Assembly (NCBI GenBank): GCA_018224415.1
Contig: JAGTUZ010000138.1
Location: 1 to 5,020 of the forward strand
DNA length: 5,020 bases
Direction of reading: 5' to 3'
DNA from: Bacteroidota bacterium
GTDB taxonomy: Bacteria > Bacteroidota > Ignavibacteria > SZUA-365
In this document: piece after piece, positions 1 to 5,020 of the stretch
How positions within the stretch are numbered: the first letter of the stretch is position 1
Layout of the letters: each line of letters begins with the position of its first letter
Notes under the pieces: generated by a model
The model's database searches: none
Told to the model about the DNA's origin: nothing
Seen by the model: only the letters and a program-made list of their open reading frames with translations
Translations under genes and position numbers: made by a program

Positions 1-393
1 ATCCTCAGTGAGCGGCCTGATTTGGTCATCACTCATGGAAGCGACGGAGAATACGGCAGCTACTGCCACAAAACGGTGTTTGTGCTGGTGAAGTCTGCCG
101 TGCAGAAAGCGAGAGATCGTTTCACCTCTGCGCTCTATACCGGTTTCCCTGAATACAATTACCATGATCGCATCACGCATTTTCTCGACCTCGACGCGAA
201 CGGGGGAGATGCGCGGAAGCGCAAGCACAGCGCGTTTCGGGGCATCACGTACGTATTTCGGGACGGCAACGATTACGACAAGCCCTGGAATCCAAACGAC
301 GCCCTGATGGACGGTGTCTTCGTGAAGGATTACGGATACACGCCGACGGACGGCATCCCTCCTCGCTACGAATTCTTCCAGAAGGTATTCTGA
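1..393 (+). CDS. PIG-L/LmbE family deacetylase, C-terminal part (5' truncated by window edge)
   Basis: The frame is open from base 1 to the TGA at 391-393, giving 130 residues with no convincing start, so the gene begins upstream. Seen: 'PDLVITHGSDGEYGSYCHK' at residues 6-24 resembles the conserved stretch of PIG-L/LmbE zinc-dependent N-acetylglucosaminyl deacetylases, usually 'P-D-x-V-x-T-H-G-x-D-G-E-Y-G-H-x-x-H'. The second His of that HxxH is present (residue 23, likely metal ligand), but Ser stands where the first His is usual (residue 20). The N-terminal HPDDE-type metal site would lie outside the window. Known for the family: removal of N-acetyl groups from GlcNAc-type sugars on lipid or small-molecule carriers. 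Inferred: it deacetylates an amino sugar of the glycan built by the downstream genes, which start 13 bases after its stop. The remainder (about residues 40-130) has no motif I recognise. A distant or inactive homologue is possible. Confidence 0.72.
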   Translation: MLSERPDLVITHGSDGEYGSYCHKTVFVLVKSAVQKARDRFTSALYTGFPEYNYHDRITHFLDLDANGGDARKRKHSAFRGITYVFRDGNDYDKPWNPNDALMDGVFVKDYGYTPTDGIPPRYEFFQKVF

Positions 394-406
394 CATCGCG
401 TCAACC

Positions 407-1534
407 ATGCACATCGTTTTTTTTGTCAATCATTTCCTGCCTGACGTCGGCGGTGTGCAGTGGAGCACGTTGCGCACGGCGGAAGCACTGGTCCGGCGTG
501 GCCATCGCGTGACCGTCATCACGGAGACCGCTGCCGGGGAGATGGACGACGACGCCTTTCCATTCGACATTATCCGTTTTCGCGTCCCGGTACGCCGTCC
601 ATTCACACGATTCGGCTACTGGCGCTGGATGTGGCGGCAGCGCAGAATGCTCGCGACGGCGGACGTTCTGCATTTCCACGATTACACTCCGTTTTTCCAC
701 TGGTTTCTACCACTGCGTGCGCTTATCCACGGCCCGCGATACGCCGTGACCTTCCACGGCTTCGAGGGTTCGCCCATCCGCCTGCGCCATCGGTTTTTCC
801 GTGCCGTGACAGCGCGGTGCTGCCATGTCCGTTTCGCTGTCGGCGACTATCTGCGTCATCAGTACCGACATCCCATCGACGCTGTGTACATCGGAGCGCC
901 TGTGCGAATGATGGCGCCCGTGACAGGAGGGCAGGATAGGAAGAGGAGTGGACTCTCTTTTTTCTATGCCGGACGCCTCGCCGAGGATACGGGCATCCTG
1001 CCATTTCTCGAATGCCTGCATGATTGCACCGGTCGGACGAAGACGAACGCGGTTGTCCGTATCGCAGGCGAGGGTCCCCTGCGCGAAGCCGCGGAGGCAC
1101 TGGTAACGGAACATCTGGACATTGATTTCCTGGGAGTCCGGGACGATCTCACCGGGCTCTACAAGGAAGCCGATCTGGTGATTGCAACGGGGTTTCTCGG
1201 TATTTTCGAAGCGTGGAGCACAGGCCTGCCCGTGCTTGTGCCCGCATTCGACGAATTGAAGCGTTTGTATGTGGCTTCCATTCCAGAGGCGGAGGATTCG
1301 CTGACAATCATGACAACCGTAGCGCAATGCCGGGAATTGATTTTGATCCTGCTGAGAGGGGAAGGAAGCACTATTCTCTCCGGGAGGGCACACCATGCCA
1401 TCGGGTTTGTATCCCAGCTTCGCTGGGATGATATTGCCGTGATGTACGAAGCCTGGTACGACCCCGCGCAGCGCATCCGTCCGGCATCACAGCTCGCGGT
1501 CATCGAGGCGAGAGGCGAAACACATGCGGACTGA
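407..1534 (+). CDS. GT-B fold glycosyltransferase (GT4-like)
   Basis: A 375-residue protein of normal length for GT4-type retaining glycosyltransferases, which move a sugar from a nucleotide-sugar donor to a lipid-linked or glycan acceptor in the cytoplasm. Seen: N-terminal Rossmann start 'MHIVFFVNHFLPDVGGVQ' with the glycine loop at residues 15-16; 'ALVRRGHRVTVIT' at 27-39; 'DVLHFHDYTPF' at 86-96; 'AVTFHGFEG' at 113-121; a C-terminal donor domain opening with 'FFYAGRLAEDTGI' at 185-197; 'VRIAGEGPLRE' at 217-227; and 'DLVIATGFLGIFEAWSTGLPVLVP' at 256-279. The second Glu of the EX7E motif is present (E268), but the first is Ala (A260). The ATG at 407 places the first beta strand exactly at the N-terminus, although no clear Shine-Dalgarno precedes it, so translation may depend on the upstream gene. 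The 3' end overlaps the next gene by 11 bases. Donor and linkage cannot be read from sequence. Confidence 0.9.
   Translation: MHIVFFVNHFLPDVGGVQWSTLRTAEALVRRGHRVTVITETAAGEMDDDAFPFDIIRFRVPVRRPFTRFGYWRWMWRQRRMLATADVLHFHDYTPFFHWFLPLRALIHGPRYAVTFHGFEGSPIRLRHRFFRAVTARCCHVRFAVGDYLRHQYRHPIDAVYIGAPVRMMAPVTGGQDRKRSGLSFFYAGRLAEDTGILPFLECLHDCTGRTKTNAVVRIAGEGPLREAAEALVTEHLDIDFLGVRDDLTGLYKEADLVIATGFLGIFEAWSTGLPVLVPAFDELKRLYVASIPEAEDSLTIMTTVAQCRELILILLRGEGSTILSGRAHHAIGFVSQLRWDDIAVMYEAWYDPAQRIRPASQLAVIEARGETHAD
1411..1429. repeat. Perfect 8-bp hairpin inside the glycosyltransferase gene
   Basis: The bases ATCCCAGC, TTC and GCTGGGAT form an exact inverted repeat with a 3-base loop, within the coding sequence about 105 bases before the stop codon. 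No run of T follows (the next bases are GATGATATTG), so it does not look like a factor-independent terminator. It reads through in frame as part of the C-terminal region of the protein. It may be a chance palindrome or an mRNA structure affecting translation or decay; the sequence does not decide. Confidence 0.5.
1511..1515 (+). promoter_or_regulatory. Ribosome binding site for the second glycosyltransferase
   Basis: AGAGG lies 8 bases before the ATG at 1524, inside the last codons of the preceding gene, with a second GAGG slightly upstream at 1505-1508. It supports 1524 as the start and allows initiation independent of the upstream stop codon. Confidence 0.65.
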
Positions 1535-2708
1535 CAAAGCATATCATTTTCTTTTCTTCGGACTGACATCCTTCCGGAGTCTTCCACAACGCGAACAGGC
1601 GCTTGCACTCGAGTGCGCGCGACTGGGACACGAGGTGGATTTCATCGAAATCGCTCCCTCCGTTGCAGGACGTTTGCATGCCCTGTCCAACAGGCTGTTC
1701 TCTCCGCTGTCACGAGACGAGGGCTTCACGTACACGGCGCAATATCCCACGCTGCGGATCCACACACCTCCGACGCTCCCGACAGGTTTCCGCAACAGCC
1801 TGACGCCCGCTATCGATCGTGCGTTGTTCCGCCGCTGGTTCAACGCGACGTTCCGCGAACGTGACCTCAGCGACAGCATCGTCATGGTGATGATGCCACT
1901 ATGGTGGGGAAACTTCATCGATCGCGATTTCCTGCGTCCCGCTCTCCTGGTCTACGACATCTGCGACTCGCTCGAGGTGCAGGCCCGCAGTGCGGAAACG
2001 TTGTCACGACTCCGCACGTGCGAACGCGCCCTGGCCTCCGAGGCCGACCTGATCACCTACAGCGCACGGGAGATGGAAGCGGATATTCGCAGGGCCTACC
2101 CCCAGTCGCAGGCGTATTTTATTCCCAATGCCGTCTCGCGTGAATTCATCGCGCACGTCGACGGTGAGCCGCTCTCCTCCCGCAACGGACAGCCACCTAC
2201 CATCGGGTATATCGGATCCACGAGCGGCAAGTGGTTCGACGCCGAACTGGTTCTCGCCGTTGCACGTGCGTTGCCCGAGTGCACGGTTTCCATCGTCGGA
2301 CCGGTCGACCGGCGTTTCACCGAGCATTGCAGGAGCCTTTCAAATATCGAGTTGCACGGATACGTCCCTCACGCCGCGCTCGCCGCGCAGCTCCGGCGTT
2401 TTGATGTTGCGATCATCCCGTTCCTCGACAATGAAATCACGCGCATCGTCAACCCGCTGAAGCTCTACGAGTACAGTGTGGCCGGGTTGCCGATCGTGGC
2501 GCGGCGGACGGAGGAACTCGCGCATTACGCCGGTCTTCTGTATCTGGCGGACACGCAGGAGCGTTTCATCTCGGAAATTCGCCGTGCCCTGGAGGAAAAC
2601 GATCCCGCGCTTGCACGCGACCGACGTCTTTTCGCCGAGCGTAACACCTGGGAAGGACGGGTGCGTGACTTCCTGCAGCGTATCCAGCAGCCGGTGTTGG
2701 CAGCATGA
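1524..2708 (+). CDS. GT-B fold glycosyltransferase (TuaH-like, NPxKxxEY type)
   Basis: A 394-residue soluble protein read as a cytoplasmic nucleotide-sugar-dependent glycosyltransferase. Seen: an N-terminal domain with 'FFGLTSFRSLPQREQALALECARLGHEVDFIE' at 11-42, typical of GT-B proteins that strip the leading GG loop; 'LVYDICDSLE' at 142-151, resembling the 'vyDv.D' segment of this group; 'ASEADLITYSAREME' at 171-185; the domain switch 'YFIPNAV' at 198-204; the donor-domain strand 'TIGYIGSTSGKWFD' at 226-239; 'VSIVGPVD' at 255-262; 'IELHGYVPHAALAAQLRRFDVAIIPF' at 275-300; and the signature 'NPLKLYEYSVAGLPIV' at 310-325, with the likely donor-binding Glu at E316. The first Glu of a canonical EX7E is absent, as is usual in this subgroup. 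It overlaps the upstream gene by 11 bases and the flippase gene by 4. Teichuronic-acid-type enzyme TuaH is the closest named relative I can suggest; the actual substrate is unknown. Confidence 0.88.
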   Translation: MRTDKAYHFLFFGLTSFRSLPQREQALALECARLGHEVDFIEIAPSVAGRLHALSNRLFSPLSRDEGFTYTAQYPTLRIHTPPTLPTGFRNSLTPAIDRALFRRWFNATFRERDLSDSIVMVMMPLWWGNFIDRDFLRPALLVYDICDSLEVQARSAETLSRLRTCERALASEADLITYSAREMEADIRRAYPQSQAYFIPNAVSREFIAHVDGEPLSSRNGQPPTIGYIGSTSGKWFDAELVLAVARALPECTVSIVGPVDRRFTEHCRSLSNIELHGYVPHAALAAQLRRFDVAIIPFLDNEITRIVNPLKLYEYSVAGLPIVARRTEELAHYAGLLYLADTQERFISEIRRALEENDPALARDRRLFAERNTWEGRVRDFLQRIQQPVLAA

Positions 2709-4012
2709 GAATGCGCGGAGTCATTGCGGGATTGCGCGACCTGCTGCCGAACGGAGCACGGGAAGCAGGCGTGGTGTTCGCCGGCGACGTATCGGCGAAG
2801 TTCCTCACCTTCCTGATCACACTCTCGATGTTCGCGCTGCTGACACCGGACGAATACAAGCTCTATGGTCTGTTCATCACCGTGCTTGCGGCCGTAAACC
2901 AGTTTACTGATTCGGGACTGCATCAGAGTTTCATACGCTTTTATTCGCTATACAAGCGAGAGAGTCCGGGTCGCGCGCAGGCGCACTACCGTTTCGCCCT
3001 CACGGCGAAAACAGTCATCACCGCGCTCACTGCGCTGGCTGTCTATTTCCTCGCACCGGTGCTGGCCGTGGACCTGCTGCGTACACCACAGCTCGAGACG
3101 CCGCTGCGCGTGATGACCGTCGCCATCCTCGGTGGCGGCATGATGGAATTTTTTCTCGCCGTGCTGCAGGCGCGACAGGAGTTCACGCGCTTCACCTTCA
3201 TCCGCATCGCGGAAGCGGCGGTCAAGACCGGTATCATCTATGCGGCGATCCTGCTGGGGCTGTTCTCCCTGCCGCTTGTGTATGGCGCCTACGCGATCGC
3301 ACCGACGGTCGTGGCCGCTGTCGCGATCGGGATGATCGCCGCGCTCCGCCTCGGCGGCTCCATCGACTGGCGCGACATCGGCAGGGAAGTGGTCGGTTTC
3401 GGGAAGTGGATGATGCTGACCTCCTTCGCGACCATGTTTCTCATGCGCCTCGACGTGTTCATGATTTCGCCGATGCTGGCCGACCGTCCCGAAGAAGCCG
3501 GTCTGTACATCGCCGCCACGAAACTCTGTACGCCGCTGATCGTGCTGGCCGGATCGGTATCCACGGTGTTTTTTCCGAAGGCCATGGAATTGCGTACGGT
3601 CGCGGACATGCGACGCTACGCGCGTCGTACCTTCGCGGTGAGCCTGCCGGTCACAGGCATCGGACTGATTTATCTCGGCACGATGTATTTCGTGACGCCG
3701 GCGGTGTTTCCCAACTACACCGCGTCGATGCCACTCTTCGCCGTGCTGTTCGTGGGCTATGCATGGACGATCGTCGGCAATCCGCTGACCATGCTCATGC
3801 TCAGCATCGGCAGGCAGCGTATGGCGACGTACATCGCCCTCGGGCAGCTTGCCGTGACCGCGGTCTCGCATTACCTGTTCATCACTGCGATGGGATCCAT
3901 GGGCGCGGCGCTGAGCAGCGTCCTCGTCTGGTTCGCCGCAGGTATCGTATCCATGATCTATATTTATCTCCACCGCCACGACATCACAACAGCGGTTTCC
4001 CGAAGCGCATGA
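2705..4012 (+). CDS. MOP-superfamily polysaccharide flippase (Wzx-like)
   Basis: A 435-residue, very hydrophobic protein. By eye about 12 membrane segments can be drawn, near residues 22-46, 51-70, 97-121, 136-155, 171-190, 193-216, 232-255, 265-290, 309-332, 340-366, 373-396 and 398-422. This is the usual count and length for Wzx/RfbX-type flippases, which carry undecaprenyl-linked glycan units from the inner to the outer face of the cytoplasmic membrane. Seen: 'FAGDVSAKFLTFLITLSMFALLTPDEYKLYGLF' at 25-57 matches the N-terminal start of the family (in the family, '...kl..fl...l.aRlLgpeeyGly'), and 'GFGKWMMLTSFATMFLMRLDVFMIS' at 231-255 matches the segment that begins the second half, with an Arg-Leu-Asp inside a membrane helix. 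The start is an ATG in an ATGA overlap with the upstream stop; no strong Shine-Dalgarno is seen, so coupling is likely. The context with two glycosyltransferases supports a glycan rather than a drug substrate. Confidence 0.9.
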   Translation: MRMRGVIAGLRDLLPNGAREAGVVFAGDVSAKFLTFLITLSMFALLTPDEYKLYGLFITVLAAVNQFTDSGLHQSFIRFYSLYKRESPGRAQAHYRFALTAKTVITALTALAVYFLAPVLAVDLLRTPQLETPLRVMTVAILGGGMMEFFLAVLQARQEFTRFTFIRIAEAAVKTGIIYAAILLGLFSLPLVYGAYAIAPTVVAAVAIGMIAALRLGGSIDWRDIGREVVGFGKWMMLTSFATMFLMRLDVFMISPMLADRPEEAGLYIAATKLCTPLIVLAGSVSTVFFPKAMELRTVADMRRYARRTFAVSLPVTGIGLIYLGTMYFVTPAVFPNYTASMPLFAVLFVGYAWTIVGNPLTMLMLSIGRQRMATYIALGQLAVTAVSHYLFITAMGSMGAALSSVLVWFAAGIVSMIYIYLHRHDITTAVSRSA

Positions 4013-4674
4013 AAACCGTGCTTGCACATATCGCAGCCTGGCTGTTCCGCAAAATGCAGGGGGCGGAGCTGCATCTCGTTCTCCGTGGCCTGCGCACGGC
4101 GGGACAGCAGATCGCCTCGAGTGCGACCTTCGGTCCACGCGTGCAGCTGCAGATCGATACCCGGGCACGCCTGCACGTTGGTGCACGCGTCCAGGTGCTG
4201 CATGACAGCTGGCTCATCGCACATCCAGGGGACGCACTCCTGCTCGAGGACGACGTCTTCATCTCGCAGCACTGCACCATCTCCGGCAGCGTCCGCATCG
4301 GCCGGGGCACGCTCATCGGTGGCTTCGTGACCGTGATTGACGGCAACCACCGTTTCGATGATCCCGAGCGTCCGATACGCGAGCAGGGCGGAGAGCAACG
4401 CGCGATCGACATTGGCGAAGACGTGTGGATCGGCACCAACGCCGTCATCCTCCAGGGCGTCCGCATCGGCGACGGAGCGGTGATCGCGGCCAACGCCACA
4501 GTGACGCGGGACATTCCCCCCGGGGCCGTCGCGGGCGGCACACCGGCCCGTGTGCTGCGTTTGCGTGGCGAACGCGCGGCGGACGCCGTGGCAGCAGCAG
4601 AGGCGGACAGGGAAGACGATCCTCCACCGGATCCGTCCGACGAACCGCCTGCGCAAAGGGAGAAACTCGAATGA
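4009..4674 (+). CDS. Left-handed beta-helix (hexapeptide repeat) O-/N-acyltransferase
   Basis: A 221-residue protein of the maltose/galactoside O-acetyltransferase type (WbbJ/CysE/NodL-like), expected to use acetyl-CoA as a trimer. The true start is the ATG at 4009 in an ATGA overlap with the flippase; the frame is open far upstream, but that part lies inside the flippase gene and is noncoding. Seen: hexapeptide repeats from about residue 75 ('LLLEDDVFISQHCTISGSVRIGRGTLIGGFVTV'); the likely catalytic His in 'VIDGNHRF' (H114); an extended loop at 116-133 ('DDPERPIREQGGEQRAID'); the second repeat block 'IGEDVWIGTNAVILQGVRIG' at 135-154; and the closing 'IPPGAVAGGTPARVLR' at 169-184. Residues about 187-221 form a charged Ala/Glu/Asp/Pro-rich tail that is not part of the fold. 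Likely role: acetylating a sugar of the unit built by the neighbouring glycosyltransferases. Target hydroxyl or amine unknown. Confidence 0.9.
   Translation: MKTVLAHIAAWLFRKMQGAELHLVLRGLRTAGQQIASSATFGPRVQLQIDTRARLHVGARVQVLHDSWLIAHPGDALLLEDDVFISQHCTISGSVRIGRGTLIGGFVTVIDGNHRFDDPERPIREQGGEQRAIDIGEDVWIGTNAVILQGVRIGDGAVIAANATVTRDIPPGAVAGGTPARVLRLRGERAADAVAAAEADREDDPPPDPSDEPPAQREKLE
4657..4662 (+). promoter_or_regulatory. Ribosome binding site for the GNAT-like acyltransferase
   Basis: AGGGAG lies 8 bases before the ATG at 4671 and sits inside the last codons of the preceding gene. It is the strongest Shine-Dalgarno in the window and supports the start at 4671 within the ATGA overlap. Confidence 0.7.
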
Positions 4675-5020
4675 TCGTCCGGCGCAGTGATTACGATGAT
4701 GCCGGACTGATGATGTGGTGGAGGCATGCCTACACAGCCGATATCCTTATCCGCAACACTTTTTTCCAGTCGCCCGACTGGAACCGTTCCTGGCACAGTC
4801 ATTTCGTCGCAAACGATGCCCGAAGGGAGGGCGTGCTGCTTCATGTGGAGCGTGACGGCGCCATCATCGCTGCGGTGCCGTTGTTCCTGCAAAGACGGGC
4901 TGCGGGTCCGCTTACTGCCTGGCGCTATCTACTGTGGATCGGGGACCGCCTCGCACAGTACCCTGACATTGCCACCACGGAGGCCGATCCGGGTCCGGTA
5001 TGGAACGCCGTGCTTGCCTG
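4671..5020 (+). CDS. CelD/BcsL-like GNAT-fold acyltransferase, N-terminal part (3' truncated by window edge)
   Basis: The frame opens at ATG 4671 and stays open to the last base, giving 116 residues. Seen: 'FFQSPDWNRSWHSHF' at 31-45, 'LLHVERDGAIIAAVPLFLQRR' at 56-76 and 'WRYLLWIGDRLAQYPDIATTEADP' at 84-107. In this order they match the N-terminal half of CelD/BcsL-type proteins (Pfam Acetyltransf_6 neighbourhood, related to FemAB), where a 'FqsP.W...W...f' segment is followed by a strand pair ending in 'a..PL' and then 'lr.lG....dy.d'. Known for the family: acyl- or aminoacyl-transferases, often in exopolysaccharide clusters, normally about 300-400 residues, so most of the gene lies beyond the window. 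It is joined to the hexapeptide acyltransferase gene by a 4-base ATGA overlap and has a good ribosome binding site. Inferred: it acylates an amino sugar, possibly one exposed by the PIG-L-type deacetylase at the left edge. The catalytic domain is not visible. Confidence 0.75.
   Translation, partial: MIVRRSDYDDAGLMMWWRHAYTADILIRNTFFQSPDWNRSWHSHFVANDARREGVLLHVERDGAIIAAVPLFLQRRAAGPLTAWRYLLWIGDRLAQYPDIATTEADPGPVWNAVLA

Noticed and set aside
22..24. TTG as a start codon for the first gene
   Set aside because: The frame is open to base 1 and the residues before the TTG already match the family ('SERPDLVITHG'), so the gene is truncated by the window rather than starting here.
707..1396. 229-codon open frame on the - strand opposite the first glycosyltransferase
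   Set aside because: No recognisable motif, and the opposite strand encodes a clear GT-B enzyme.
2301..2312. Perfect 12-base palindrome CCGGTCGACCGG
   Set aside because: Lies in the coding sequence of gene 3, has no loop, and such short GC-rich palindromes occur by chance at this composition.
3406..4008. Upstream extension of the hexapeptide acyltransferase frame
   Set aside because: The extra 201 residues are Arg/His-rich and out of frame inside the flippase gene; the ATGA start at 4009 fits the family's N-terminus.
2948..4186. 412-codon open frame on the - strand opposite the flippase
   Set aside because: The product is His/Arg/Asp-rich with no fold-like pattern, and it lies wholly opposite a clear membrane protein and the start of the acyltransferase. 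Long antisense frames are expected in GC-rich genes.
3984..4892. 302-codon open frame on the - strand opposite the hexapeptide acyltransferase
   Set aside because: Low-complexity Ser/Pro/Arg-rich product opposite a well-recognised gene; a mirror of its codon bias.

Overview
This window is a dense, GC-rich (roughly 60% by eye), one-directional gene cluster from a bacterium. All genes are on the + strand and leave almost no intergenic space. The gene set is that of a surface-polysaccharide or glycoconjugate cluster (capsule, O-antigen or exopolysaccharide type): glycosyltransferases, a MOP-family flippase and modifying enzymes. The phylum cannot be fixed from sequence alone. An environmental bacterium, probably Gram-negative, is a reasonable inference. 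I see no rRNA, tRNA, mobile element, CRISPR array, origin or factor-independent terminator.

Layout: (1) bases 1-393, the C-terminal part of a probable PIG-L/LmbE-type amino-sugar deacetylase, cut by the left edge; (2) 407-1534, a GT-B (GT4-like) glycosyltransferase; (3) 1524-2708, a second GT-B glycosyltransferase, overlapping gene 2 by 11 bases and preceded by a good Shine-Dalgarno; (4) 2705-4012, a Wzx-like polytopic flippase, joined to gene 3 by an ATGA overlap; (5) 4009-4674, a left-handed beta-helix (hexapeptide) acyltransferase, joined by another ATGA; (6) 4671 to the right edge, the N-terminal part of a CelD/BcsL-like GNAT-fold acyltransferase, joined by a third ATGA. No gene-free stretch exceeds 13 bases.

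Inferred joint role: the two glycosyltransferases add sugars to a lipid-linked oligosaccharide at the inner face of the membrane. The deacetylase and the two acyltransferases would adjust amino or hydroxyl groups on the sugars. The flippase would move the finished unit across the membrane. The tight overlaps argue for one translationally coupled operon extending beyond both edges. No polymerase (Wzy), ligase or initiating sugar-phosphate transferase is visible here.

The cluster architecture is of a known kind. I do not see a clearly new system. The points most worth a second look are the pairing of a deacetylase with a GNAT-like acyltransferase, a possible active-site substitution in the deacetylase, non-canonical EX7E motifs in both glycosyltransferases, the charged proline-rich tail on the hexapeptide acyltransferase, and a perfect hairpin inside gene 2.
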